From: Mercenaria mercenaria
Lineage: Eukaryota > Mollusca > Bivalvia > Venerida > Veneridae
Reading direction: 5' to 3'
NCBI RefSeq assembly: GCF_021730395.1
Contig: NC_069362.1
Coordinates: forward strand, 86,010,001 to 86,074,000
Length of the DNA stretch: 64,000 nucleotides
The notes below the pieces were generated by a model. The model was not told where the DNA came from. It did not search any database and saw only the letters and a list, made by a program, of their open reading frames with translations. Shown here piece by piece: positions 1 through 12,055 of this stretch. A program made the position numbers and the translations under genes. Position 1 is the stretch's first letter; each line of letters starts with the position of its first letter.

Positions 1-164
1 ATAGAACGAAACTGAAAGTTGCGAACAATGGCAAGTAGCATTTCTTTTAAATTTTCCACTGGCATAATTTTCGCGAGTAGATCTAGGTCTATGCTAGATC
101 TAGTGGAAATTCTAGACCTGGGTCCCTGACCCCTGATCGAGACAACCACGAATTCAGTCTAGGC

Positions 165-1539
165 AGAGTAACTTCGGGTAAATTCGACAGTCGTGTATAT
201 TCGACATCTTGAATTAATAGCTGTGTGGAGAAACCCATAATGATAATGTCCTTGAATAATTTCTTAGGTAATTTATATGACGTAATATTTATGTATGACA
301 TCATGAGAAAATCTTGATCACACTGGCCTCTTTCCTTTTCCGATACGCTCATCGGGCAACTTCGACATTCAAATTCATTTTGAACGAAAACCGCACTTAC
401 AGTTTTCTATAGTATAAGAATGGTCAGCAAAGCTAAGGTATGTAAAACTATTCTTACAATTGCAGTTTGACTTTATTTAACTGAAATATAAACAGAACTA
501 TATTTGATGTTGATATTTACAAACAAATAATATTTCAGGGTTTCCAAGCATGACCTTTGCTAGGGGTGACGAATTTGCACGACAAGATATAACACGGTCG
601 TTTAAATTCGACATACTATTCAAAATTATTCGATTATATTTTCTTTTAAATGATATTTACGGCATACAAATAGTTTAAGCGTGTTTTTACCATATCCATT
701 GCTTAAAGCACACTTTCATAATTTCGTCCATGCAGATTTTCTTAAGGTATGTTGACCTGAGCTGACGTCGCTAATTACGTCACTGATTTGTGCATTCAAA
801 AGCACCTGTGCATTTAATTAGCGTGTGCATATATACATCTGGGACCAATATGGATTTATGATAATTATCAGTAGACAATAAAAATTCATGCAATTGAAGT
901 AAAATATATTGAATTGCATACAATAAGTACATATTATCGTTATTTAAAACTATTGCAGCCTAGTACTCCACAGAACGCCTTCTTTCAGGTTTAACAAGTG
1001 AATGAAGTATTGCAACGTCCCCTACTGGAAGGCACCTAATTTTCTCTACTGCAGTAGGCCTAGAACATAATAAACTGATATATATAAACAATATTGTACT
1101 ATATACCCGGTATACAATATGTTATAGCAACACACTTGCATTAAAATGTGCATATATAAAAACCCACAGATGTTTTCATATTGAATTGTTTTGGCCGATT
1201 ATAAAAAAGTTATCATATAAGTTATTTATAGTACCAACAAAGGGAAATTAATCTTAAAAAAAATCTATATAATGTAAGTCCACAAGAAACTCTTTACCAG
1301 GCAGAGATAGGTCAAAATACACCTAAAAATTGGATGTAACATGCATGTTGTACCACAGAAAAGTGGTCTCGATTTTTCTCTAATAAAAAAGTTACATTGA
1401 CGATGTCGATTCAAACACTGGGCAGCGTTTTATGCTGAAGATGCAAAAGGGTCTACTTTCGTTTTCATGAAATGTTCTGAATCGAAAATTGCTTCAGTGT
1501 TTTTATGCTTAAGGCGTCGAATATACCCGAAGTTACTCT
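165..1539. mobile_element. Inverted-repeat DNA element, non-autonomous
   Basis: The two ends are inverted copies about 25 bp long: the left reads AGAGTAACTTCGGGTAAATT and the reverse complement of the right reads AGAGTAACTTCGGGTATATT, both followed by CGAC. The motif AAATTCGACA recurs inside near both ends. No coding region over the 1.37 kb looks real. No clear target duplication is visible, so the superfamily is unknown. Confidence 0.6.
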
Positions 1540-1931
1540 ACTAACAACAGAAACAAAAACACAGTTTCTATTTTCTGCACTCTCATCAGATAATCCTCTA
1601 TGGCATTGGTAACTCATATTTTGATTTACGGTAATTAACTTACTTCTGTTTTAACACGGAAGTGGTATCAGATGACAGGCAAATGGCGTATCAGAAACGA
1701 AGGGGAGTAACTCAGACAATCACATGTTGCCTGTGTTTATGTACATATATACTCAATACGTGCGTACATCCAATTGATCAGGTCGGATATCCGGGCACTT
1801 CACCGATAACGTTGCGTAGCAACAAGAGCGAGGTGAAAGTAGACGCCATTTTGTAAAGTGAAAGCATTGTGTGTATCACGGGTGATCATTGTTTTTATTA
1901 ATTTAAAGTGATTGAATGGAAAAATAAAAAG

Positions 1932-2133
1932 ATGCCAAAAATTTATAATGTTACAGAATGCACCTATAATCATTTGTGAGAGAGAAACCTATCGTTCTTT
2001 TAGTTTCCTGACGTGAAATTGAACAATGCATCGCCGATTTAAATGGAGTCGTGCATCCGGCAGACAAAATCCTCACGGCTCTGAATGGATACCAACTGCA
2101 AAGTATATTTACATTTGCAGTCAGCACTTCCGT
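1932..2133 (+). pseudogene. THAP-type zinc finger remnant
   Basis: A frame beginning MPKIYNVTEC at 1932 is followed by a FPD-like step, and then, in another frame, by KWSRASGRQN, GSEWIP and YICSQHF. That order (N-terminal Cys region, FP, W, basic stretch, C-x2-H-F) is the layout of a THAP DNA-binding domain. In-frame stops and a frame change separate the parts, and the first zinc Cys is missing (Ile where MPxxC is usual), so it cannot make a finger now. It lies about 150 bp inside the inverted-repeat end of the surrounding element, as a transposase N-terminus would. Confidence 0.5.
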
Positions 2134-3329
2134 AGTTTTTATTATAAATTTATTTTAATTCATGCCGTAATAATCGCAAGAAATCCGATCCCCTTACAGT
2201 TTAAGGACGTGAAAATAAACTGGGTAAATGGGTCTCTCTCTCTCCATTCCAGTCGTTCTGTAGATGGCCTCCAATTATAAAATCTCAATTAATATTTTTT
2301 CATAAACCTTTTTGTCTTAAATACATTTCCAGCAATTTCATGTTTGTTTTTTAATAAATAGGCCTATTGTTAGTCAATATTTTTCTTCTTTCACTTAATT
2401 CATTTTTGATAAAATTATTTCTAAACACTCCCTGTCAACTCTGGACTAGGTCTAATTTGGCTTTGTGAAATGTGTTACTAGATAATAATTGTAAAGGTTG
2501 ATTCATTAACATTAACTGTTATTCTATCAACACCTTCAATGTGGGATTTCGTTGTATCATATTGTATCGTTCTCCGTGTTTGTATTATCATGTTCAGTCA
2601 TGTGTCCACTCGTGCATTTGAACTTGTTTTGTAGATAGAAGACGTTTTCATTGGTCAGTTATCTTCATGCACAAATAACAACTTTTAGCGCGAACTAACA
2701 ATTGCACGGCCCTCTATTCTTCATTCTTGAGAATCATTGTCCGAGTGAACGCAAGTTACTCTAGAACTATTGTTATACTGTAGTAATTTAATGTCCTTAC
2801 CTTTGGACAATTTACTATGTCATAAGTGTACCTTTGCTAGTCGATTCTGGTAAGATATTTTCTTTAGTATTTGTTCTTTTTAAATGCAATGATAACTTAT
2901 TTACCGCGAGAGATCTATTTTGTGAAATCTGTATTTTTCACATTCTGCTATTGTTGTATTGTAATTCGTATTTTCTATGTTCATGATTTTACTGTTTTAT
3001 GTTGTAGGTTTTTCTCTACACGTACTATACTGGTACTGTCCAATAAATTGAAGAAACCTCAAAATAGTTGTGTTATACAAACTACCTATACTACATACAT
3101 AATACAAAAATTGTATAATCCATCCATTGTTTTATTTAAAAAATTGAGTTCCAAAATATTTCATTCAAATAGAATCTATTTTTTTAAAGGGACAATATTT
3201 TTGGAATATATACAAAAGAAAATAGATATAAAATATAAATGTCACATTCATTTTTAGGATTCTCACACAATGTGTATGTACATAGATATAACTTATATAT
3301 TACGCAAATGGAATCTTGCCATCCGAAGG

Positions 3330-3640
3330 GCCGAAGAACTGGCAGTACACAACATGTTACTTCTGCCACCAGAGTTTAGACACGTTAATAAATCGATAAT
3401 TTCCAGTAAAATTAGAGAAAAAAATGAACAGGGAATAAAAAAAAAACACAAATAAAACTATATTATGATCTATTTTATTGAAAAACAACATCGCCGAAAA
3501 CTTGACAATACACAACATATGTCACTTCTACCAGACCATTATTGACACGCTAATAAATCAATAATTTCCCGTAAAACTAGAAAAACCTTTCAGGAATACA
3601 TTATAAATGGACAGGGAAAAATAAAAATTAAGAAAGAAAA
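3330..3640. repeat. Tandem duplication, two diverged copies
   Basis: The stretch 3335-3445 (acacaacat, ttctgccacc, cacgttaataaatcgataat, gaacaggga) recurs in order at 3490-3620 with about 80% identity by eye. A third start of the unit (attatgat-tattttatt, aaaacaacatcgc) is seen at 5153-5190, on the far side of the nested element, so that element inserted between units. Confidence 0.6.
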
Positions 3641-3642
3641 AT

Positions 3643-5146
3643 CACAGTGTATAGACTCTCTGTACGCCCAAACGGAAGTCGCCAATAACTAGGCGTTCAC
3701 TTTCGTTTTTCAAATTTTTGGAAGCTGTCGGTAGTGTGTATTTTCATGTTTTTCTGTGGCTATTTGAAATAAATATTCTTGTTGTATATATTTTTCAATG
3801 TATGATAAATGTCTCTACAACAAACTGCCGTTTAACAGACATTAACACATGAAATTAAAACGTATTTTCATTCAAAACCTAGAAGGTCGAAGCAAAAGAC
3901 GATGTATTCAGGCTAAAATGCCCATTATTTAGGAACTGCGAGTGAAATACGTGTCAGAACCGCTTCTGAATGTTAAATTATAAATTCATGCAAATGAGTT
4001 TATACCTACAAATATGAATTTACAATCCTGAATAGTTTAAATATTGTTAAATTCAACATGCATATGAATTATACACTGAACGCCTAGTCGCAAATCTTTA
4101 TAGAAAAACTGTCCCACTATTCGCCAAAACACTGTACGCCTATTCAATAACGAAATGACGAAGTGTTTGGGCTTGTATGCTCTATACACTGTACTTACTG
4201 AATTTATAAATATAAGTTTTGTATTGTATTTTACTTGTGACAGTGAAACAGTATTTACTAGTCTGTTTCACCAACGATGTCCTTGTCTTGGACAGGAAAT
4301 AGAATCTGTATACGAGTTTCCGTTAACATACGAGAAAAATATGTATTTATTCCGCTCAGAAAAAAATAATTTCAAACACAATGCAGGTTAGAGCTTATTA
4401 GTACGCATTTACTGCAACTGAGCCGTGCTAGACTAATTAATTTGATAATTACTTACTAATAAACACTAACCTTTACGAAAAGTGGATTCGAAACTGCAGT
4501 AATAACATATAAACTGGTCAGTGACTGTTACGAAAACGAAAGAAATTATAACTATTACCTTTTAAATGTCGGTTGTAATAAAACAAAGTCAAATTATGGA
4601 AATATATGAATGAAAAGAAGTTTTGAATAGGCGTTCAGTTTTTCGACTAAGCGTTCAGTCCGGATTTTAGAAATAGCGATTAGTGGGCCAGTAATGTATC
4701 GACTAGTGGGACAGTGTAATCGGCATATATGTCTCAGAAAAACACATTTTCCTGAAAACGCATTCGTTACCATAGAGCCATGCTAGTATTTATTAATGCG
4801 TAAGATATTTATCTACGAAGTAGCAAAGGTTTCAATTCTTTGCAAAAGCTCAATATACATGTATTTCAAAGAATTGATAGTTTTATTACAAAATCGAACA
4901 AATACTCACACCGGATTCGACTTTAAATGAAGTATATTAAGAGTTTTAATAGGCGTGTTTGGTATCTACGTAAACAGTAGCTCTTAAACAATATGTAGAT
5001 AAAAAATACACTTACTTTATGCGATATTAACGAAATAAACAACGAAAATCCAAGCCATCCGCGACAGCAAAAATTTGTGTTTTGATTTCTGAACGCCTAG
5101 TTTTTGACGACTTCCGGTCGGGCGTACAGAGAGTCTATACACTGTG
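3643..5146. mobile_element. Nested inverted-repeat DNA element with AAAAT target duplication
   Basis: The ends are inverted copies of about 60 bp, beginning CACAGTGTATAGACTCTCTG and continuing TACGCC-nn-CGGAAGTCG-CAA and ACTAGGCGTTCA. AAAAT flanks both sides (3638-3642 and 5147-5151), a plausible 5-bp target duplication. The words GGCGTTCA, CGCCTA and ACTGTCCCAC recur inside in both orientations (near 4075, 4110, 4134, 4630, 4690, 5092). No convincing ORF is present; the 78-codon frame at 4155 looks like chance. The superfamily is not known. Confidence 0.65.
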
Positions 5147-5152
5147 AAAATG

Positions 5153-5400
5153 TATTATGATATATTTTATTCGAAAACAACATCGCGACCCGTACCGCTA
5201 CTATAATCGCTACGGGTTGCTACGTGATACTTTCACCTTGCTGTATCTCGGATTTATCGGTTGCTAGGAAGTGACGTCACACCGACCTGATCGATAGGGG
5301 CGATTTTATGCTGGCGTTGAACTGTTAAAACTGTGTTATAAATAAACATACAAAAGATAGTTATTATTACATGCTTATTTACGCCAAATGCTCTTTGTGC
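5153..5400. other. Right end of THAP element and its flank
   Basis: This holds the last part of the THAP element (to 5292) and about 100 bp of AT-rich flank. No gene is seen. Confidence 0.4.
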
Positions 5401-6375
5401 CTAAGAAGTTAGATTATTTGCCAGGAATCTCCTTTAAAGGGCAGAGGCTAGGGAACCGAACTTATTCGTCCGGAACCGGTTCTCTAGCCAAAGTACCGTG
5501 CATAGGCTAGGGAACCGGAATTTTATTTCTATGCATAAAACTGTCGAAATTCTCTTTGTTTCTTTTGGTAAGTATCATGTGCATGTTCTTATCTTAATAA
5601 GTTAATTAATTTTACTATTTCAGCAAGCTATGCCCTTTTATTTATTTGTGTTTACTGTGTCTCCAGAAATGTACTCGCCGCATACTGTCCGCCATATTGG
5701 AATGATAAAATAAACTAGTACGAATGAATGCGAAATCGTCGGCACTGGGGCCGAAATAAACTTGAAATTTAAACTTGAAAGGTATAAGACAATAAAAGAA
5801 ACGATTAAAACAAATTAAGTAATTTCTGTTACTTAGTATTGATTACATATCTCTGAACGTGAAATGCCGATATTATTTTTATATTTAAATAATTTAAACA
5901 TAGTCAAGTTTAAAGCAAAATTTAATAACATTTAAAAACTACGGTGTTCCGATGGGGCCATCGCAGTTTCGCGTTGTCGTCCTAGGGGCGAAATCGCGAA
6001 AACGCGATATTTTTACGCGAAAACGCGGTACTTTCACACGAAAACACGAAGCTATAAAGCGAAAACACGAAACAAAAAATATCGCGTTTTCGCACTCTTA
6101 ATATCGTATTTTCGCATTTTCGCCCTCGATTTGCCATCGTCTTTTCGTGTTTTCGCCTTCGTGGTAAGTAGGGCGAAAACGCGAATACACGATATTGATA
6201 GCGCGAAAAACACGATATTTTTGCTTCGTGTTTTCGTGTGAAAGTATCGTGTTTTCGCGTTTTCGCACAAAGGTGAAAACGCGAAAACACGATATTTTTA
6301 AAGCGAAAACGCGAAAACACGATATTTTTATATCGTAATTTCGTCTTCCGGTTTGACTTGCGCAAACGCTTGAAA
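5400..6375 (+). repeat. Dispersed repeat module carrying a hairpin minisatellite (forward copy)
   Basis: This stretch matches 20680-21345 read on the opposite strand. Shared landmarks in order are the TTTAAAGGGCAG region, GGCTAGGGAACCGGAATTTT, TTTGTTTCTT-GGTAAGT, TTAATTAATTTTAC, ATGCCCTT, GTTTACTGT-TCTCC, ATTGGAATGATA and ACGAATGAATGCG, then TACGGTGTTCCG and the hairpin array. This copy carries about 150 bp between ATGAATGCG and the array that the other lacks. The conserved GGTAAGT and TTTCAG hint that the module once contained spliced host sequence. Confidence 0.65.
5941..6362. repeat. Hairpin minisatellite element, word CGAAAACGCGA
   Basis: The array lies between TACGGTGTTCCG (about 5939) and CTTCCGGTTTGACTTGCGCA (ending about 6364). 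It is built from alternating CGAAAACGCGA and CGAAAACACGA words joined by TATTTTTA. The words run in one orientation, then appear as the reverse complement (TCGTGTTTTCGC), then return, so strands can fold back over long stretches. Long open frames here (5982-6380, minus) are simply the repeat translated (KTRKHDTFTRKHE-like) and are not genes. Confidence 0.75.
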
Positions 6376-8390
6376 GACATTTCTAGAGACCGTAAATTCC
6401 ACCCCGATACATTTCAACCCCAACTTACGGTGTTCCTTGGCCATTTCGACCCTTCCTTGGCCATTTTGACCCCTTTTTCTTTTACATTTTCACACTACTG
6501 GTAGAAATATAATAACCACCCAAATCGCAATAATTATTAATGAGTTCTATTTCAAAAAAAAAAAAATGTAAATAGCACGTAGGCTTGATTTTCGTAATCA
6601 GTTGAGAATAAGGCCAGTGTCTTAAAATGCTCTCTCTATATTTTATCCATACATTGGGTGTCGTTTTGTGTGTCGTTTGTCTGTCAGTCTATGTATCTGT
6701 CTTTGTGTCTGCCTGTCTGTCTGTTTATATACTTATGTATGTTTGTATGGCATTTACTACAGATGGAGTCTGCGGTAGTTTGTCCTTGAAATGAACAAAT
6801 AGCGGGAGCTAAAAGCAGCAAATTTACGTTGTGACAAATGTTGCATGACGATATGCCATGTGCAAGTCTTTAATAAAATTCCGTGGGGCATTATTTGACC
6901 AGAGAAGTTCCATATAAGGAAAGTTAAAAAAAATAATGGCAAAAATTGGTAAAAGCGTGTATATATATTTGTATATCTTATGTGATTACTTTTTTAGTGA
7001 AAACACATTTGAAATATGACTAATTGTTTTATTGTTCCCGTTTTATTGACCTTCTCGGCCTTTTCAAAATGTGACCGAAAAGAATGTGAACGTGATCTTA
7101 AAATAAACATGTATTAAATTTCATTCTATTCATTATTTATTTGGTTGTTGTTTTATTCATTTTTATTGACGTAGTCCTAGCTAGTTCAATCCATTGCTAA
7201 TCAATTATAAGTTTTAGACACATTTTCAGTTACAAGACAGTGCCTGGGTACCGTTGTAAAATTGCATTTTTTTATAAATAAGTGCCTTTAATTCAGTTAA
7301 AAGGTATGGGTATATGCAAATGAACAATTTTAAGCACTAGTTCTGCACAATTTTATTACCGAAAGTTATAAAGTAACTTCCTTGTTCTGAATAACATAAA
7401 ATATAGCCTAGACCCGTAATATATGATCAAAAATCTATGTATGAATTATTGGTGTTCATGTGTATAATAATTGTAATTGTCACTTTTTATGTAACAGTGT
7501 AAATGTTAAGATGTTGACACATGAAATGATTCCAATTATGTTTTAAAATCTGACATGAATTTAGTCGTATATTTCATAACATTTAAAAAAAGCACATAGA
7601 AATATACATTTAAGTTGGCCATATATTCCAATTTATATATCATTAATTCCAAACGTTGATAAGCAGTTTTAATAAAATCTACAATGTAGAAAGTTTTATC
7701 ATTTCAAAAATGTTATATTTTTTTCAGCTACAAGTATTATCGAATATCTGTGGTTTTGCTTTCTATATACATACTTAATGTTTTCTCTGAAAAGGTCACA
7801 TGTCCTACTGAATAGAACATCTTTATAAATGCTTCTTCTATGTTAAAATAAAAATGTTTGGCTATAAATACATATGCGCTTGTTTCATACCAAATAAATG
7901 ACACATAATATTATATCCCTGACTGGAAATGTGGATCTATTGTCTGTACAAAAAAGAACCCTCCAAATACCCTAAGATCGCGTCAAATTTGTTAGACTAT
8001 CCTAATGAACGATTTTGATGTCCAAAGATGAAATCTTTAAAGGGACCACACATTCTAACATGACTCGATCTGATTTAAGAAATAATTTATAGCAAATGAG
8101 TGTATTTATGCACGATGGGCGTACGTCGGGTGTAATAATTTCACGAGGGCCCACCGAGTGTAAAAATAGTGTTAAAATACGGCTTTGGCATGAACTATTT
8201 CGATGCTAATATGCCTTTAATATAAACACTAGATAAAATATAGTAGCGCTCTTTAAACCATTGACGTCACCGTACGTTAACGTGACATCATTCTAGCGTA
8301 AGAGTGTTTCATCCGTATGTTAAGTGATTAACACAGCGAGCACCTGCGTATTATATATAGATCATCGAGGCGTGTCTGCACTTTTAGCTC
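6376..8390. other. AT-rich intergenic DNA
   Basis: No gene is seen. At 6424 there is a lone TACGGTGTTCC followed by TTGGCCAT, which looks like a truncated end of the hairpin-minisatellite family. 6660-6750 is a TGTC/TGTT-rich low-complexity tract. 8100-8200 carries AATTTCACGAGGGC, similar to a stretch at 61815-61835, so probably part of a dispersed repeat. Confidence 0.5.
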
Positions 8391-8399
8391 ATAACTATA

Positions 8400-9046
8400 C
8401 TGCGGTGTCCCAGAGAGATCCGTTTTTATCAATCAGATGTTCGTCAAAATCCCGTGTCGCACAATAATTTAAAACTTAATGAAACTTGGTCAGAATGATA
8501 CCCTCAATAGTCAATAGCATCTTGGACGAGTTCGATATTGGGTCATCTGGGCCCAAAAACTATGTCACCAGGTCAAATCAAAGGAAAAGGTTGTTAACAG
8601 TGTAGAGATCACAATTTGGTCCAATCTTAATGTAACTTGGTCTGGATATTACCCTTAATAAAACCTTGGACCAGTTCAACATTGGGTCATCTGGGTTCAA
8701 AAACTAGGTCACCATGTCAAATCAAAAGAAAACCTAGTTAACACTCTGGAGGCCACATTTGGGACCATTTATTAATGAAACTTATTTTTCAAAATGTGTT
8801 TTTAAAGAGTTCAAATCTGGGTCAGATGGGTCAAAAATTTGGTCACTAAGCCAAATTAAAGGAAAAGCAAGTTAAGACCCTTGAGGCCACATTAATGAAC
8901 ATATCGCAATGAAACTTTGTCTGAATATTAATCTTGATAATCTATAGGTGAAGTTTAAATATGAGTCATTTGAGGTCAAAAACTAGGTCACCAGATAAAA
9001 TTATAGGAAAAGCCTGTTAACTCTCCATCGGCCATAAACATGGCAA
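8400..9046. repeat. Clam-type tandem repeat block, unit about 140 bp
   Basis: About four diverged units are present, each with AATGAAACTTGGTC-like, TTGGGTCATCTGGG-like, AAAACTAGGTCACC-like and GGAAAAG-TTGTTAAC-like blocks in the same order (for example near 8480, 8625, 8770, 8910). Non-coding. The last unit is interrupted by the inverted-repeat element at 9047. Confidence 0.65.
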
Positions 9047-9475
9047 TGGGCCAATTCGTTTCACTCAACCCGGGGCACGCCGGTCACGTGGGCGGCAAGA
9101 AAAAAATCTCGCCGGTTTATTAATAAAACGAACGTTTCGGCGTTCGCCAGCCACGAGAGCTGCAAAAACAAACAAAAAACAAAATAAATAAATTTCCAAT
9201 TTATTATGATTTTCTCTTGCGGCCTTTTCCAAATAAGTTAGCAAATAGTTCTTGCAGCATGTTTCTACATTTACTGGTACTAACCCAAATATTCAAATGT
9301 TTACTCGATTTTGTATCGCGAAAATATATGATTTGCCGGTTAGCCTATCTCGCAAGACCGGCGCACATCGGCGTACGCCGGATAGACCCGGGCAGAGCTG
9401 GCAAGCCAAACGAACGCCTAGCCGGCTGTACGCGGCGAAACGGCGTACGCCGCAAAAGTGAAACGAATTGACCCA
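9047..9475. mobile_element. MITE with TGGGYCAATTCGTTTCACT ends
   Basis: The left end reads TGGGCCAATTCGTTTCACTC and the reverse complement of the right end reads TGGGTCAATTCGTTTCACTT, a near-perfect inverted repeat of about 20 bp. The 429-bp interior is CG-rich (GGCGTACGCCG, CGCCGG) compared with its surroundings. It interrupts the tandem block ending at 9046. The short frames across 9217-9471 look incidental. Confidence 0.65.
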
Positions 9476-9889
9476 ATATCTCTAATGCCTACCCACAACT
9501 ACCTGCTGTGATTTGATAATCATTTCTCATACATTTATACTTACCAAATAACACACAGCTTTCGATATAAATGTCGGAATTTGCCGATCATACTGAAACA
9601 AAGACGAGGTACAACTCACGCCATTTTTAAAACAACGGAAGTGGATTGAGCAAGACCTAGCAATGAAAACGACCAAATCGGCAAGGACAGATTCCCGGCG
9701 AGTGTGCGTTATCACTATCAAATGTAAATTATTTCTAACATGAGAAATAGAGGTAAATCTTAACAAATAGTAAACACAATGGTTGTACTATTCGCGCACG
9801 GTATTTGTAATGATAACATATTTATGTTATTACTGAGGAAGGGGGGATCGGGTATTCGAGACAAAATAGTTGTACTACTTATGAATTTT

Positions 9890-10670
9890 GTTAACTGATT
9901 TACCATGAAGTAAACTCTGAATTACTTTGAAAATCTTCTTGTACAAAACCACATGGCCTAGGGCTTTGATATTTAGTATGTAGCATCATCTAGTGGTCCT
10001 CTACCAAAATTGTTCAAATTCAAATATAGCCCCGACCCGGGGTTCCAAGTTTTACATAGACTTATATAGGAAAAAAAATTATTTAAAAATCTTCTGGTCT
10101 GAAACCACAACACTTAGACCTTTGATATTTGGTTTGTAACATTGTCTTATGGTCCTCAACCAAACTTGTTCAAATTGTACCCCTTGGGTGAAAAAAGGGG
10201 TCCCAAGTTTTATCTAGACTAGCTTTAAAAATCTTCTAATGTCTGAAACCATACGACCTAGGCTTTTGATATTTGGTATAATGCATTGTCTAGTAGTCCT
10301 CTACCAAAATTGTTCAAATTATGCCCCTGGGGTTAAAAGAGGTCCCGCCCTGGGGTCAATTAGTTATTATGTGAGTTATATAGGAAAAATACTTTAAAAA
10401 ATCATCTGATCCTATTTCCAAGACTGTTTAATTATAATTAACTGATGACCCCAAGTAATATGATGTCACTTGACTGTGACCTTGACCTACTTTCTTGTTT
10501 TTTAAGATACAGCCTTGAAATTTTTATGACATACTCCGTTTTGCACACAAATTGTAAAACTGAATTTTATTGAGCATGAATGTGACTTACTGACTTTCTT
10601 AATATTTTATCATCATTTTGACATTTGAAACATGTAGCTCATATTACTCAGGTGAGCGATCCAGTTGTTG
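9890..10670. repeat. Clam-type tandem repeat block, unit about 120-130 bp
   Basis: Three to four units contain AAAACCACA-GGCCTAGG-like, TTTGATATTTGGTATG-like, TCTAGTGGTCCTCTACCAAA and TTGTTCAAATT-TGCCCC blocks (near 9950, 10110, 10250). The block closes with a unique tail ending CTCAGGTGAGCGATCCAG at about 10663. The CAGGTGAGC end recurs in the block at 56604-57630, so both belong to the same kind of tandem-unit element. Confidence 0.6.
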
Positions 10671-11024
10671 ATAGATTTCATCTATCATTTACAAAACTAT
10701 TAATTGGTTGTTTTGAAGGGAATACAGATCTATGATACACAAATTGTTGCTTTTTTCTAGCTTGCTTTGTAGGCTCCTACGTAGCACCAAAAAGTCACTT
10801 TAATGTTGGGCCTATTTCGCTGTTTGCTTCAAAAGAAACAGTTAGCCAGAAATCACAACAACAGATGTTGCTCAGAATACTTTTCAACTTTCACTATTTC
10901 CAACGATTTCCTAGAGAGAACATGTCAATTGTCGTATAAAAAAGAACATGGAAGTTGAGACTTTATACTTCATGGAGGAACAAGGAATTGAATTGAATTT
11001 ATAAAACTATAACAAATCAACATC
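10671..11024. other. Intergenic, nothing recognised
   Basis: AT-rich sequence downstream of the integrase-core gene (which reads leftwards). No ORF or element is seen. Confidence 0.4.
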
Positions 11025-11030
11025 TTTATT
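11025..11030 (-). terminator. Polyadenylation signal AATAAA of the integrase-core gene
   Basis: TTTATT on the plus strand reads AATAAA on the minus strand, about 80 nt after the stop codon at 11112-11114. Position and sense fit the gene, but AATAAA is common in AT-rich DNA. Confidence 0.45.
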
Positions 11031-11111
11031 TTTACTTTTAAGTAAAGGACAAGACCGACGAAACTGCCCCACTCTTAGTAAATCTTTAGAACGAATGCCT
11101 TTAATGGAATG

Positions 11112-11332
11112 TCATTTCTGCTCAAGCAGTTCGTGAAGTTTGCTTATTAGCCAGGTAAGCAAGTCGATGGCTTCAGCTGATGTATCCGGCATACGCATTC
11201 CATCCAGTTCCATCATTTGAAGAAATCTTCCTTCTAGTTCTTCGTCTATTCCAGTGCTAGATGGAACGTCGCAGTTATCACCCAGGCACTCGCAGTCTGC
11301 CTCATCAACTGGGTATTTGTAGTCATAAGTTC
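11112..11332 (-). CDS. Integrase-core gene, exon 9 (stop codon)
   Basis: Reads (G)TYDYKYPVDEADCECLGD then NCDVPSSTG and an acidic helix ending WLISKLHELLEQK, with TGA at 11114-11112. The YPV-EAD-EC segment after LYG is usual in this family, and the tail is variable. Acceptor GTACAG. Confidence 0.8.
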
Positions 11333-12055
11333 CTGTACGGTTGAAAAAAATAGGTGGATAGCATTAAAGGTTACTAGCATTAAAGTAAGGTCAACAACGG
11401 TAATTAGGTTTTTCAACACAGGACCATCAAGTGGCATAATTTACATTCACTCTGCTGTCACAATTCTGTGCACATAAGTAATGTCAGTGTTCCATTTTAA
11501 CGAACATGACATTCCCTTCAACTTCAGTTTATTTTACCCATGTATTTCAGTTTCAATACGGAGGTACGAATTAGAATATAATACGTTACGATCTCTAGGG
11601 AAAGGTAATCTTAACGATAGGCGGTCAACTTCGTTTGAACACGGAACAGTTTCTAGAGTCATTTTAATATGGTTGGCAATGTAAAAGACCAAAACAAACT
11701 GACCATCAAGGTTTCGAATCCCATCCGACGTGTTGATTTTTATAGAACAACTAACTCCACTTTAATTGCAGTTAAATACTGACATCTGTTTTGCATGTTT
11801 TTATCAAAATCATTGACGTCTGAAGTCGCATCTATTCCACAGTCTATTCACTTTTCTTGCTATACTTATTGTATGTACGCAACTTTTGTTGGGTCATTGT
11901 TAAGCTACCTTGACCTATTCCTGCAGAGTTGACACGGGTATACATTTTTACACCACAATTACAAGAGCAGAATAAATACTTAAAAAGTTCGTTTTTGTTC
12001 CCTTTTCACTCAGTAAAAGGTTTATTGTGGCAAGACCATAATTAAATTCGTTTAC

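Larger units (their letters stand above)
1776..5292 (+). mobile_element. Degraded THAP-bearing DNA transposon with a nested element
   Basis: The left end (1776-1850) and the reverse complement of the right end (5220-5292) share GATCAGGTCGG, CACTTC, ACCGATAA and AGGTGAAAGTA in the same order, which makes an imperfect terminal inverted repeat of about 70 bp. Just inside the left end is a decayed THAP zinc-finger region (1932-2133). THAP domains occur in P-element-like and Kolobok transposases, so this is most likely a relic of such an element; no catalytic region can be recognised. Part of the 3.5 kb length is a later insertion at 3643-5146. Target duplications are not clear. Confidence 0.5.

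Noticed and set aside
2871-3257. 128-codon frame
   Set aside because: Low-complexity F/Y/I/K composition from AT-rich DNA, and no motif.
5982-6380. 132-codon frame rich in RKHDTFTRKHE
   Set aside because: Translated hairpin array; the same 'protein' appears at 20712-21090 from the inverted copy.
11690-11735. GGTTTCGAATCCCATCC, resembling a tRNA box B
   Set aside because: No box A or cloverleaf partner stems upstream at the right spacing; too little to call a tRNA or SINE.
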